Below, in pieces: positions 1-11,543 of a stretch of DNA of 64,000 nt. The translations under genes were made by a program, and so were the position numbers. A model generated the notes under the pieces. It did not search any database and was not told the origin of the DNA. It worked only from the letters and a program-made list of their open reading frames with translations. The first letter of the stretch is position 1. Each line of letters starts with the position of its first letter. Source of the stretch: Erythroxylum novogranatense (Eukaryota > Streptophyta > Magnoliopsida > Malpighiales > Erythroxylaceae); NCBI GenBank assembly GCA_029891385.1, contig CM057228.1:69641523-69705522 (forward strand), read 5' to 3'.

Positions 1-969
1 GGAACGTCTCACTATACAGATAATGCCTCCAGATCTTCAAGGCAAACACTACTGTAGCCAACTCTAAATCACGCACTGGATAACTCACCTCATGAGACCT
101 CAACTGTCTCGAGGCATACGCTATTACTCTCCCATGCTGCATCAACACACAACCCAAACCCTGCTGAGAAGCATCACTGAATACCTCAAATCCTCCGGAC
201 CCTGACGGCAAAGCCAACACCGGTGCCGTGGTCAATCGATGCCTAAGCTCCTCAAAGCTCCTTTGACACTCATCTGTCCATCTGAAAATCACATTCTTCC
301 TCAGAAGTTTCGTCAAAGGTGCCGAAATCACTGAAAACCCCTCGCCAAACCTCCGGTAATACCCTGCTAAATCGAGGAAACTACGCAACTCTGATACGTT
401 CCTCGGAACCTCCCAACTCTGCACTGCCTTAATCTTGTGAGGATCCACCCGGATACCCTCACCAGACACAATATGCCCTAGGAACACTACCTCATCCAGC
501 CAGAATTCACATTTAGTGAATTTGGCAAACAGCTGCCTCTCTCTCATGATCTGCAACACGATCCTCAGATGCTCCGCATGATCCTGCCTACTCCTCGAAT
601 ACACTAGGATATGATCAATGAACACAATCACAAACTGATCAAGGTAGGGCTGAAATACCTTATTCATCAAGGCCATAAAAGCTGTCGGGGCATTGGTCAA
701 CCCAAACGGCATCACTAGGAACTCGAAATGCCCATACCTACTCCTGAACGCACTCTTAGGCACATCGGCCTCCGTTATCCTCAACTGATAATATCCTCAC
801 CTCAAGTCCAACTTGGTAAACACTCGAGCTCCCTGCAACTGATCAAATAGATCATCGATCCTAGGCAGTGGGTACTTATTCTTGTGAGAACCGATTAAGT
901 CGCCTATAATCGATACGATCTCAAAGTCCCATATTTCTTCTTCACAAACAACACTGGAGCTCCCCATGG
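1..969 (-). pseudogene. Element A: reverse transcriptase and RNase H, broken and cut by the window edge
   Basis: Reading the minus strand from 969 downward gives a Tekay/Del-type chromovirus RT followed by the start of RNase H (HDLELA-like and [12 protein letters not shown] blocks near 1-90). The frame directly continues that of 970-1656. Visible damage: a stop ends the 970-1656 frame just before a [12 protein letters not shown] block, and a TGA at 797-799 replaces the serine codon of the DLRSGYYQLR block. In the catalytic FIDD box (611-622) the second aspartate is histidine (FIDH), a loss of a metal-binding residue that should abolish polymerase activity. Integrase would lie left of the window. 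Family assignment is firm; the copy is certainly non-functional. Confidence 0.9.
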
Positions 970-1656
970 CTAAACACTGGGTCTAATAAACCCCTTATCC
1001 AATAACTCCTGCAACTGAGCCTTAAGCTCTCTCAGTTCCACTGGTGCCATCCTATACGGAGGTATAGATATAGGAGCAGCACCTGGAACGAGGTCTATCA
1101 CAAACTCTGTCTCCTGATCCGGCGGTAAACCCGGTAACTCATCGGGGAACACATCCGGAAACTCCCTGATCACGGGAACATCCTGCAAACTCTGCTGCAC
1201 TCTAGAATCCACCATATGAGCCAAATAGGCCTCACAACCCCCTCGCATTAGTCTCAGAGCACTCATGAACGAAATCATCCTAGCTGGCACTGCCTGGCTA
1301 ATACCTCGAAAAATAGCTCTCTGCTGACCAGGAGAATCTAACATGACCTCCTTGGTAAAGCAATCCATCACAGCTCTATGGGCAGTAAGCCAGTCCATCC
1401 CTAGAATCACATCAATCTCTCTCAAAGACAACACTATAAGGTCTGCTCTCAACTCTGCCTGATCAATCACTATCTGACACCCCTTGCAGACCTCTCCCAA
1501 CACTGTCGTACTACCTAGAGGTGTACTCACCTCTAGCCCACGCTGCAATCTCTCTCTATCACAATGTAGTCTACAAGCCATATGCGGTGCAATAAATGAA
1601 TGAGTGGATCCAGGATCCATCAATGCATATGCTTCATAACTAGAAATTAGAAGCAT
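970..1656 (-). CDS. Element A: retropepsin and N-terminal part of RT (open fragment)
   Basis: An open stretch of 228 codons from a chromovirus pol. The N-terminal third has the retropepsin active-site block DPGSTHSF and, about 70 residues later, the flap/ILGMDWL block typical of plant gypsy proteases. The C-terminal part holds the protease-RT linker ([14 protein letters not shown]) and the start of RT ([17 protein letters not shown]). The protease cleaves Gag-Pol in the particle and RT copies the RNA genome. The first methionine is not a true start: this is an internal piece of a gag-pol polyprotein broken by stops on both sides. It lies between the zinc-knuckle region (1657-2281) and RT (1-969). 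Confidence 0.88.
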   Translation of the reverse strand: MLLISSYEAYALMDPGSTHSFIAPHMACRLHCDRERLQRGLEVSTPLGSTTVLGEVCKGCQIVIDQAELRADLIVLSLREIDVILGMDWLTAHRAVMDCFTKEVMLDSPGQQRAIFRGISQAVPARMISFMSALRLMRGGCEAYLAHMVDSRVQQSLQDVPVIREFPDVFPDELPGLPPDQETEFVIDLVPGAAPISIPPYRMAPVELRELKAQLQELLDKGFIRPSV

Positions 1657-2281
1657 ACCCGCAACGACATCTGGAGACTCCTGCGCCTCCTGCCGACTTA
1701 AAGCATAGACTCTGGCCTGAGACCGCTACCCGCTGCTCTGTCCCTCAGATCTCACCACTGATCCCTCTGCTCGACCTCGGCCTCTACCTCGGCCTCTCCA
1801 ACCAGAGCCACCTCCGGCTCTGCAGATCAAGTAACTTGCCGCTTCTACGGTCGCAGCAGATCGGGCCTCCACAGTGAAGGGGCACTCTGGGTGGTGGTCC
1901 ATCGAACCACACTTGAGGCATGCTCAGGTAGCCCTCCAAAGACTCTCCATCTGTGCCTCCTCTCGCAGAACTCACATAGCGGAATACTACATCTGAACCA
2001 CTTGCTTGCCATTGCGATCACAACTAGATGGGCAAATCTACCCTCTGCTTAAACTCGAATCGTTTACCACCTCAGGGCGACTCAAGGATCTGCTCTCATC
2101 ACTTATGGACCCTCGCTATCACCGCTTCGATCACATCGGGCCTCTTGCCCCTCGGGTCCCGATCCGACCTCAAAGCGCCTCTGTCTCAACAATCGCTCAA
2201 TCCTCACGGTGACGCCCTCATTTCGATAAAGCCGCCATGTCCGTCTCGCCAATAGGTGCGAATCTCAAATTGAGTTCGCCC
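1657..2281 (-). pseudogene. Element A: gag C-terminus with zinc knuckle, eroded
   Basis: The stretch links the capsid part of gag to the protease. One frame shows a zinc-knuckle-like block, CLKCGSMDHHPEC (about 1885-1925), close to the C-x2-C-x4-H-x4-C nucleocapsid motif but one residue short before the last cysteine. An Arg/Gly-rich stretch (GRGRGRGRA) follows it, as usual for this lineage. No frame is open throughout; frameshifts and stops separate the pieces. The role would be RNA binding and packaging in the virus-like particle. Confidence 0.7.
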
Positions 2282-2794
2282 TCAAGCGTCGACACTTGTC
2301 GACCTCGAAGCCACCAGTGAAGAAGCATACACTAGCAACTGGTTGAACCGAACCTTATAGTCGGCCACAGACAACTGCCCCTGTCTCAACTCTAGAAACT
2401 CCTGCAATTTCATGTCCAGATAAATCTTGGGCATGAAATTATCCTTGAACGCTCTCAGAAAATCCTCCCAACTCGAGTGAGAGTGCGGTGGTGCTTGCCG
2501 AACAGTCTTCCACCACTGATATGCAGAACCCTGAAGCAAAGACACTGCATAGTCGAACCGCTCCTCAGAATCACAGCCCATCTGGTCAAGGACTCTCTCT
2601 GTCCTCTCTAGCCATCCCTCAGCCTCCGCAGGGTCGGTGCTACCATAGAAGTCAACCGCTCCCTGCTTACGCAGCAAATCATATCTCCTCTCCCGACTCA
2701 CGGGAACAGGAACTCTGGGAGGCAACTCATCAGAACGAGGCATAGGGGACTCTCTACTAGCTCCCACGGATCCTAGGTCAGCTGGTTGATCCAC
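2282..2794 (-). CDS. Element A: gag capsid domain (Retrotrans_gag), partial
   Basis: An open frame of 170 codons beginning about 110 bases from the primer binding site, as expected for gag. Residues ~45-160 match the plant Retrotrans_gag domain: the block RYDLLRKQGAVDFYGSTDP, then AEGWLERTERVLDQM, LLQGSAYQWW and SVADYKVRFNQL are characteristic. The frame breaks at a stop at 2282; the remaining gag (zinc knuckle) follows in eroded form. Gag forms the particle around the element RNA. Upstream residues are poorly conserved, so the exact start is uncertain. Confidence 0.88.
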   Translation of the reverse strand: MDQPADLGSVGASRESPMPRSDELPPRVPVPVSRERRYDLLRKQGAVDFYGSTDPAEAEGWLERTERVLDQMGCDSEERFDYAVSLLQGSAYQWWKTVRQAPPHSHSSWEDFLRAFKDNFMPKIYLDMKLQEFLELRQGQLSVADYKVRFNQLLVYASSLVASRSTSVDA

Positions 2795-2907
2795 TTGATC
2801 CCCAAGAACGGATGACCTACAATAAAATCACAATTCCAATCAATTACCGCTTTTCGCACTGAAATTCAGGCCTAAAAATACACTATGCCCAAAAGATGCC
2901 AAACCAT

Positions 2908-2919
2908 GCTCTGATACCA
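2908..2919 (-). other. Element A primer binding site (tRNA-iMet)
   Basis: On the minus strand the sequence reads TGGTATCAGAGC, the complement of the 3' end of plant initiator tRNA-Met, 5 bases after the LTR end at 2925. It primes minus-strand DNA synthesis and fixes the orientation of element A. Confidence 0.95.
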
Positions 2920-4576
2920 CCTAATGTAGCGCCCCCTCACCGTAGGGTACACACCGGGACGCCCGTGGGTCGTTCCGACGCATATCCTACAGTAAGGAAG
3001 TGCTACGATCGCTAACGATCACTAAACATTCGCATGGCATCAATAAAATAAACCACAACATGCAATTCACTAATATTTAAAACCACAATATTTCTTTCAT
3101 TTCGCAATATCAATCCAAAATATAGACCAGACTATAAGTCCCCTACAACTATATACAACAATCCAAAAAAGGAAACTGATAAAAACGTCTATACTAGGTC
3201 ATCCCAAAAAATATAGATATCGCTCCAGCTGACCAACCTGTGATCCATCGCTGCACTTGATCACGAACTCTCACTGCAGGAAAACTATCACGGGAGCTAG
3301 AGTCCTACTGACGCTGTCCTGAAAAATATATCGCAATGTTGGGTCCATCATCGATGGTTCACCCAACTCATGCATATACACATAATATATATATCTCATA
3401 GATATATTTTAAGACAATTTACAACACTATAAGAACTTTACACAATTCACACAGTTACACTATCACATATCTCGAGATACTAATGATTCCTGATCGCACA
3501 TATCACATGTGTTCACAATTTCACTACACTGTCAGATGCATAATGTATGCAAATTCTCATTTTATGATATTGTTGTGATTGAGCGTCGATGTTCACATTT
3601 TGGCAAGTAGGAGAGCCCTCAGGGTATACACTACTGCCCACTCACTTTAGGAATAGGAGAGCCCTCTGGGTATGCACTATTTCCTTTTTGGCCTTAGGCC
3701 CATTCACTGATATCGAGCTTAAAGCTCTTATCACTAAGCTCCAGTCATAACTGATTAATTACCCCTTATGTTCATGCTTAGCATGCACTAACACTTGCAC
3801 AGTCTCTAGCACATTTATCTCACTTCACTCGCTTGTCACAATCAAACACTTACTCACAATTATATACACTAATTCTCAATCACAGGTATTCATATTTATA
3901 TATCACACTTGGTGCAATCACTAACACTTATCACATTTAGCTCATTCACTTCACATTTATGTCACTCACTTTTACACTTAATTCACACACATTCACAGCA
4001 CATTTAATCACATAAAAGCTGAGGAACCAACTAGGTTACTCACCTGTAACTTCCGAGCTACTGCCTGGAAGTCCCAACAATATCCGTGGACTGTCGATCC
4101 AACGGCGCCTCTATAACAATTCAAATGAATTCTCATCACTACTTGCTCAATTAATTAAATTCACTAATGCACATGTCTCAATTCACAATTATAGGATGCA
4201 TGCTCATGATTTCCAGCTCTCAAATCTGATTTCAATATCTCTCACTTTATAGCCACAATTCACTATTCACTAGGTCTATCTCATTCATTAAATCCTCAAT
4301 TTAAACTCTAATTGCTCAACATATAATCCCTAAGTCAAATTCAATACTGAAATTGACTCTCTTTCGCTAATTAAAATTCCACTGATCAAATTCAAACTCT
4401 CAATCTCTACCACAATCGTAGACCTCATTCTCTAGCTCACAACGAATCAAAGTTCATCTCAATAGGAGGTCTACACTAAAAGATATGCCATAAAACCCAA
4501 AACAATTTCTCTCAATTTTCTGCTCTTCGTCGTGGCCTCCAGACTCTCGCCCATGCAAGACAGGATCGCTTCGCAT

Positions 4577-4741
4577 GGCGTGAAACCTGTTTCACGCCTT
4601 CGTCGTGACGTCCTCTAGCCCTCGTCGCGACGTGGAATTTCACCTGCTCGCCGCGACGTCTACGTACCTCACGTCGCGGCGTCTAAATCCTTCCGCTCGT
4701 CGCGACGTCTTAATTAATTATTTAATTCCTACGTCGCGACG
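4577..4741. repeat. Palindrome island in LTR A (CGTCGCGACG words)
   Basis: Six near-identical 10-mers lie at 4601, 4623, 4649, 4672, 4698 and 4732. Those at 4623-4632, 4698-4707 and 4732-4741 are the perfect palindrome CGTCGCGACG; the rest differ by one base. Just before them is a perfect inverted repeat with 10-nt arms (GGCGTGAAAC at 4577-4586, its complement at 4589-4598, 2-nt loop). The surrounding LTR is AT-rich, so the island stands out strongly. It lies about 370-530 nt downstream of the TATA tract in the element's direction, so it is probably transcribed. Confidence 0.9.
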
Positions 4742-5108
4742 TGCGACTGGTTCATCTCCTCCGATTCGCATTTCCACCATTAATGCTCTCCCTCAAACCA
4801 CAATCACTCATATTTAACACTATAAATGCTATAAACAACCATAAATACAACATTAATCGCATTAAATCTTACCAAATCACTGAATCGTCGATGCCCTAAA
4901 TCAAAACCGTCTGAAATCCTCCAAGCTTCAATCTCTCTCTGAATCAACTCTCAATCCTCAACCATTATCAACTTCACCAAGCTCTTTACAACTTTTTCAC
5001 TCACAATAAAGAGAAACTCACGAAATCTCCAAGGAAGAAGCTCACGTTCGTCGACGGCGAAGGAGAAGGGAAAGGGGAAAATGTTTTAAACTCTAACTCC
5101 CAAACCAC

Positions 5109-5125
5109 TTATATATATATATATA
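5109..5125 (-). promoter_or_regulatory. TATA-like (TA)n tract of LTR A
   Basis: An alternating TA run about 650 bases into LTR A, followed on the minus strand by a purine/pyrimidine-rich leader. The position fits the U3 promoter; the exact start site is not visible. Confidence 0.5.
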
Positions 5126-5894
5126 CAAGGCTGATTTCAACTGAGATTCAAAATCTATCAGTCCTCAAATCACTTAATTTCAATCTCTAATTTCACTGGC
5201 TCATCATCAAAAATTCTTAAACTCATAACTTTAAATTTTCAAGTCACAATTCACTCACTTTCAGAACCGAATTCACAATTATCAGTCTCTAGGTAAATTT
5301 TCTGGTCCGAACTCATATCTCTAAAAATTCCAGAAAAATTCCCAAAATTCCTCAAAAATACAAAACACTTAATTCTATACTCAAATCTCAATTTCAATTT
5401 CCTCAAATTCGATTCTCACTCTAAATCAACTATACAACTCAATACTCTTTAAATTCTCAACCAATGCACAATCTAACCAACTTGACTACTCAATTTCCTC
5501 TTATCACTAAATTCTCAATAACTCATTTCTCACTAAATCATATCTAACACTTTATCTCAAATTTCACAATTCATTTCTCAAAACCACAATTAAATGCTGG
5601 AAAAATCATGAATGCATGATACTAAGATGCATGTGCAATTTACTCAATTAATCTCATTTATCACTGATGCAAATCTCACTATGCGCGCAATTTAATCATG
5701 AATGCACTCACCTCAAACCATCCTAATTACCGATATGCCCATCACACTACCGGTACCGGGATGTTACAATCTAATGGCACTGAAAAATTAGATACATGAT
5801 TTTAGGATTTATTACTTTGAGCCATTGGAATTTGAAAAAAAATTGGACTAGAAATTGGAAGGAAATTAAGTGAAAATACGAGTGGGTGACATGT

Positions 5895-5918
5895 GGCAAG
5901 TGACACATGTCACTTGCC
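5895..5918. promoter_or_regulatory. 24-bp inverted repeat upstream of the LTR B TATA box
   Basis: Perfect 11-nt arms, GGCAAGTGACA (5895-5905) and its complement (5908-5918), around a 2-nt centre. The repeat lies about 75 bases upstream of the TATA box. The same repeat with a different 2-nt centre recurs in LTR C (28249-28272 and its duplicate 29158-29181); B2 keeps one arm near 30838. A site for a dimeric transcription factor is plausible. Confidence 0.75.
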
Positions 5919-5991
5919 TACCATGTCACTTTTAGTTAATTAAATAGACTTTTCTTCCTACTTAACTCATCTTTCACGAAGCTTCCTCTTT

Positions 5992-5998
5992 TATAAAG
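5992..5998 (+). promoter_or_regulatory. TATA box of LTR B
   Basis: TATAAAG lies downstream of the 24-bp inverted repeat and upstream of a CT/TTC-rich leader, in the element's orientation. Confidence 0.6.
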
Positions 5999-7845
5999 TG
6001 TTTGGTGTTTAAAGTGGTGTTTTAAAGTAAAAGCCTCCAACGTAGCTCCTCTCTTCCTTCTTCTTCGATGGCTTCTTCTTCCTCTTCTTCCTCTTTTTCT
6101 TCTTCTTGTTAGCCTCCACCCACACAAAAGCTCTTCTATTTCTCTTCATGTGTTAAAAAAAAAATCCCAACCTAAACCTCTACCCTTTGCAAGTGATGAT
6201 GATCGTGTATATGGTGAAGGGAAGAGAATTTGTGGGGTTGGAAGAAATTGAAGCTTGATTAGGTAAGATTGTGTTTTTGTCATGTTTTGTTGTTAAATGC
6301 TTTAATACTGATAATTGTGCAACAAATTGTATGAGAATTGTGTTGGTATATATTGGGTAGGTACTTTGTTTGTTAAATTGAGGGTCGATTGATGATTGAT
6401 GAGGTAGAATTGGATGAATGTAAGTAGAGATATTTAAGATGATTGGAAGTGAAATTGTGCTTAAAGATTAGTGTAGAACATGATGGATGATGGGGTGTGT
6501 GTGTACTGAAATTTGTGGACTTATGTCCAAGGATAGGATGTGAGTGAGTAATAGGTGATATGTGGAGTGAATTGAATGAAAAGTGGTATAGAAGTGGTGT
6601 TGGAATGATAGGATTTGGTTTAGGTGTTAAAAGCTGGAAAATTGAAGTTGTACGTGTTTCAATTTTTTTTTACATAACTTTTCGTAGAATCAAGCAATTG
6701 AGATGAGGTTTAGTTTAAATTAAACTTAAGAAGTATGACTAGATTTCATACGAAGGACGTTTTGTCCAATTTGGACTTTAAGGGTTTTAAATTTTGCATG
6801 GAAAGTGAATTCTTAGGTGCTGTATGAACAGTAATTCAAACCTTGTAACTTGAAATTTTGATGATTTTTTTAGGTTGATTTGGATTGAATTTTCTAATTT
6901 GGTCTTTGTGACAGTTGAAGATTTACTTGTTAGCTTTCTAACGCCACTAAGTATGAATTTTTTTGAGTTAAAGGTTAAAAGTTATGGTCTGTAAAAGTTC
7001 AGGTGGTAATTCAGCCCAAAATGTGTTTTGTGTGCAGGTGACTCTATGTGCATAGGTTTTGTGCTTCTTGTGTTCTGATATTAATTTTGGACTGTTAAGG
7101 GTGAAATTGGTTTAAGTGACCTTCTGGAAAGTTGTAGAGCATTGTTGTAGTTTTGTAATGAGGTATTATTTGTGAATTTTGGATGTAAGGATTGTAAGAT
7201 ATAAATTTGTAAAGTTTTGTTATAGTTTAGGTTAAATGTTGATTTCATAAACCCTAACTGGACAGCTACATTAATGGGAGGATTTTACCTAATTAGAGAT
7301 GGAATTTGGTTCTAAGTCCTTCCTGAGAATTGTAGTATACTGTCTGAGATTTTTATTGCTATGTGGTATGGAAATTTTCGCCAAAGGGATGTGGAGTTAT
7401 GAAGTTTGAAAGATTGGGTTATTGTTGAGAACGATTTAGGTAGGCTGAAACTTTGTTTGAGAATTTGATTTGGTTAGAGATGGAATTGGCTTCCAAGTTG
7501 TTCATGAAAGTTGTAGGATATATTTTTCTCTTTTGATTGATATAAAACTTGGAATTTTTGGCTAAGGGGATGGAAAGATATGAGTTCTGAAAAATGCTGT
7601 ATTGTTTTGGAGAAATATATGATTAGGCAGTCACTTTGATTTAATTTTTGACACCCTTAGATGTGTTATTAAATTTCAAGCTCTTCATGAAACTTGTAGG
7701 ATATTTCAAGATCTTTCCAACGAGATTGAATTTGTGATTTTTGGATGTGTGTGGTAAAAGTTGTGTAGTGGGAAAGAAAGGAGAGTTGGTTTTGTGAAAA
7801 ATAGAAAATTGATTTGGAAAAAAATGATGAAAATAAGATACGAAA

Positions 7846-7915
7846 CCTCGCATCTCGCGAGCACGAGGGCGAGACAGTGGTCTCACCCCTGCGACAAATC
7901 GCGAGGGCGAGACCA
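7846..7915. repeat. Palindrome island in LTR B (CTCGCGAG words)
   Basis: A GC-rich cluster in an AT-rich LTR: the palindrome CTCGCGAG at 7854-7861, followed by the related strings GAGGGCGAGAC and TCGCGAGGGCGAGAC on the same strand. The relatives in LTR C (11321-11336) and B2 (32473-32484) occupy the corresponding LTR position. Confidence 0.8.
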
Positions 7916-9250
7916 GTTATTATTATTATTATTTAATTTCTATTTAATTATTTATGCTTTAGTTAATTATCAATGCCTTTTTATTCGTTTGTCAATTACT
8001 TTTTCTTCCGACTTCCGATTGACCTGATTCTCGAGGCATCGAATTCGTGTAATATTTAATTTCATTTATTTATGAAATTGGGAATTTTTAGAGTTGAAAT
8101 TGACAGGAATTGCTTAGGTCAAAGTGAGGGGACCGGATAAATATTTTTCTGGTCCGTCTTTTATTTATAATTGGACCTATAGAAGTCCAAATTGGGTGAT
8201 TTTAGTGTCTATAGCTTTCTAATTTTTTAGGAAATTTTTGTGACGGTAATTTGTGGAATAGTGTCGGGAATGTCACAAACATGCATTGTACACATTTTAG
8301 TTGCTACATGTGCATTATTAAATATTTCTGAGTGTATCTTTGGTGATGGTGAATATTTTGGACTGTTTAGAGGCGCTTTTGCAACATCACCCCACAGACG
8401 TTGCCGAGACTTCCAGACTTTTGCTTCGGGAGCTATTGGTGAGTAACCTAGATGGTTTCTCAATTATTAATTGTTTATAATTTTGCACTTATAAAACTGT
8501 GGAGAAGAATGGTGGGATTGTGCGTTGTTTATGATTGGATTCCGGGCTGAAGGTGTCCGATGTATTGGGAGATTATGACATAGAAGTGTTATTTGTCTGA
8601 GAATGTGAGACCTTTGTGTTTTCAATGTGATAAATTGTGATTGTTATTTTAATGTGAATAATTATGAACTAATTGTTTGAATGTGATAATTTGGGTTTGA
8701 TTGTAATGTGATATTGCTCGATTGCGACATATGCATTTCATGCATGAATGCATGATCAGATAATGACAGTTGTGACCGGAGCAGCAACTGAGAGCTACAA
8801 GCTCCACATTTATATTTGGGTCTCGAGCCCTACAGTGATTCAGAGCCTCAGGCTCAACGATTAATGCGCCTATAATGGGACAGTTCAGAGCCTCAGGCTC
8901 AACGATTAATACGTCCATATTGGGACAGTTCAGGCGCTCGGTCACAACACCGAATAGATTGGAAAAGTGTCACATGTGCATGTCATATGCATCTGATTTT
9001 TTAATCTCTTTGATTGAGTGAAAGACTAACTGCCTTATGCTTCTGTGATACCAATCATATGGTACTTTTGAATGTGAATTATGAAACAATTGGCTTATGC
9101 TTGAGTGTTTTACGAATTCAATTGGTTATTGGTGTCAAATAGAATGAAATGTATCAAATTGTCTATGTTCACATGAAATTGTGCAATGTGATTAAAAGTG
9201 CAACAATGTGAATATATGCTATGTGAAACGATGTGTTACATGAATTGAGT

Positions 9251-9316
9251 GAACCATCGATGATGGTTCCTCATTGAATTCGCAAAACTCACCTAAAATT
9301 TGCAATTATTTTTCAG
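9251..9316 (+). promoter_or_regulatory. Hairpin plus splice-acceptor-like module, LTR B
   Basis: GAACCATCGATGATGGTTC (9251-9269) is a perfect 8-nt-arm hairpin. It is followed by GAATTCGCAAAACTC (9275-9289) and a T-rich tract ending TTTTTCAG|G at 9316. The same order occurs in LTRs C and I and, partly, A. Together with the AG|GTAAG donor at 6261-6267 it suggests an intron within the LTR transcript. The splice sites are predicted from motifs only. Confidence 0.55.
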
Positions 9317-9709
9317 GACCCAAAAGAATACCCCGTTAGGCAACTGGTGTATAGCAACCGCATACGAGTGAGAAAAGAGGTCGGGATCAGTTCGCGTCTG
9401 CATTAGAGTTTAATAAAAATTGTACTTTATGAATTTTTGTACAAAAGAATAGGTCATGTTGTAAAGTCAACAGACTGAATTATATTGTCTTTACAAAAGG
9501 GCCCCCGTGGTCATTGAACTCACCGATGATTATTTATGTAAATTATTTTTTGCATAATATATGAAGTATGTGTTTGTTTCAACAAAAATTTATATTGAGT
9601 TTTGACTGAGTGTTGTAGCACGCCACCCTCACAGGGCACGGACTCGGATATCACCATCGATGTCGGGTTCGGGTCATACGGGAGTGGGGTGTTACAACAA
9701 TAGTGTATA

Positions 9710-11543
9710 TGTAGCGCCCCCTTATCACAGGGTACACACCGGGACTCCCGCAGGTCATTCCAGTACATATCCTACGATAAGGGCGAGCTACGAACGATCA
9801 CTATAAACACTTCACATGGCATCATAATAAAACATCAATATAAAATCACGAAATTTTTGAAACCATAATTTTTTCCTCATTTCACTTTATCAAAATTAGG
9901 AATTTACACATCTATCAGCGTTTACTGTCTGTACATTAATTCCGAAAACTAGTACAAATACTACATGAAAGAGGAAAAATACAACAGATCTATCTAGGTC
10001 ATCCCAAAAGTCCCAACTGACTGACCTGTGAGCTATGAATTCTCTCGCCAACACAATCTACGCGGCAGGAAAAGTCCCTTTGGAGCTGGGAGTCTACTCT
10101 CAGCCCTGAAAAATAATGTTGCAATTTTTGGTGAGTTTGTGAACTCAGTGAGGTAACCATCATCGATGGTTCACTCAATTCATGCAACAATCAAGCATGT
10201 CATAGGTATTTCATAACTTCACATCAATCAGAAGTATCACATGATCACATCAGTAATACATTTTATTTTCACATAAGCATAAGGCAATTTGCCTTTCACT
10301 CAATCAAATATATGTAAGCAACTGCATATGAAATGTTCATGTGACTCTTTTTCTAATTTATTACGGTGTTGTGACCGAGCGCCTGAACTGTCCCAATATA
10401 GGCACATTAATCGTTGAGCCTGAGGCTCTAAATCACTGTGGAGCTCGAGACCCAAATACAATCGTTGAGCTTTTAGCTCTCGGTGGCTGCTCCGGTCACA
10501 ACTATCATTATTTGATCATGCATTCATGCATAGAATGCATATGTCACAATTAATCATGTATGCATATGTCACAATTAATCACATTAAAAATACGATCACA
10601 ATTAATCGCATTAAAACACATAGGTCCCAAATTCACATACAAGTAGCACTTCTATGTCATAGCTCCCCAATACATCGGACCTTCTATTCGGAATCCACAA
10701 TCAGAACACAATCCCACCATTATTCACCACAGAATTATAAGAAAATAATAATTTAGAAACCGTCTAGGTTACTCACCAATAGTTTCCGAAGTTAATGCTT
10801 GGAAGTCTCGGCAACGTCTGTGGGTTGACGTTTCGAATGCGCCTCTATAACAGCTAAAATAAACAAATATTACCAAGTGTACAATCAGAAATATTTAATA
10901 ATGCACATGGAGAAATTAAAATGTGTACAATGCATGTTCGTGACATCCCTGGCATTATTTCAAAAATTCTCATCACAAAATTTTCCTCTAAATTTTAGAA
11001 ATTCATAGACACCAAAATCATTCAATTTGGACCTCTATAGGTCCAATTATTGTTAAACCACGGACCAGAAAAATAATTACTCGATCCCCTCACTTTGACC
11101 TAATCAATCAACATCAATTTCATCTCTAAAAATTCACAAATTTAATAGAAATGAAATTAAATATTTCATGAATCCGATGCCTCGAGAATCAGGTCAATCG
11201 GAGGTCAGATGAAAAAGTTATACACAAAGGAATGAGCATATTGGAAAAGACATCATTTAAAAAAAATAGTAATAAAATAATAAAAAAGTGTCAGAAGCTG
11301 GGCGTCGCACCTAGCTTCTGCGCCCTCGCGAGGGGCGAGTTTCCACTCAAATTATTTTTTATATTTTATATTTTATATTTTTATTTTTTATTTTTTCCTT
11401 TTAAAACCAATTTTCCTTCTCTTCTTCCCCAATGCATAACTATTCACACAACTAACCAAAAATAACAAATAAGGTCTCATTGGAAAGATCACAAAAAACC
11501 CTACAAGTTCCATGAAGGACTCATAAACCAATTTCACACCTAA
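9710..11543 (-). mobile_element. LTR C, first segment (minus-strand solo LTR)
   Basis: Begins TGTAGCGCCCCC at 9710, which is the LTR 3' end in its own minus orientation. It is the same family as LTR B, in the opposite direction. C is interrupted by the Harbinger-type element at 11544 and by element D at 14347, and resumes at 27897, ending GGGATGTTACA at 29665. The flanks 9705-9709 (GTATA) and 29666-29670 (ATATA) are a probable TSD with one mismatch, and neither flank has a primer site or polypurine tract, so C is best read as a solo LTR. Marks: acceptor-like CAG (10106-10108), GAGTTTGTGAACTC hairpin (10133-10146), AACCATCATCGATGGTT (10155-10171) and a palindrome island (11321-11336). Confidence 0.83.
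11321..11336. repeat. Palindrome island in LTR C
   Basis: Contains the perfect 12-nt palindrome CCCTCGCGAGGG (11323-11334). Immediately before it, AGAAGCT (about 11294-11300) pairs with AGCTTCT (about 11313-11319). Counterpart of the LTR B island, with a longer palindrome. Confidence 0.75.

Larger units (their letters stand above)
2925..5768 (-). mobile_element. Element A 5' LTR (Tekay/Del-type chromovirus)
   Basis: A 2.84-kb LTR on the minus strand: it begins TGTAACATCCCGG (at 5768) and ends with CA (2925-2926), next to the primer site. It contains a TATA-like (TA)n tract (5109-5125), a palindrome island (4577-4741) and, near its 3' end, the TTTTTCAG|G acceptor-like site (3319-3321). LTR I (49695-52617) belongs to the same family, for example in the block around 4028-4110. 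The element is inserted in LTR B, which resumes at 5769. The other LTR is outside the window, so the target duplication cannot be checked. Confidence 0.9.
5769..9696 (+). mobile_element. LTR B (chromovirus LTR, plus strand, 5' end cut off by element A)
   Basis: From 5769 the sequence matches LTR B2 from about 30715 onward, so roughly the first 360 bases of B lie left of element A, beyond the window. The LTR ends GGGGTGTTACA at 9696. It contains a long inverted repeat (5895-5918), TATA box (5992-5998), AG|GTAAG donor (6261-6267), CTCGCGAG island (7846-7915), a conserved hairpin (9251-9269) and TTTTTCAG|G (acceptor at 9316). LTR C is an inverted copy of the same family, for example 8770-8950 against 10375-10500. 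No primer site follows the 3' end, so B is either a solo LTR or has lost its internal region. There is no coding capacity. Confidence 0.85.
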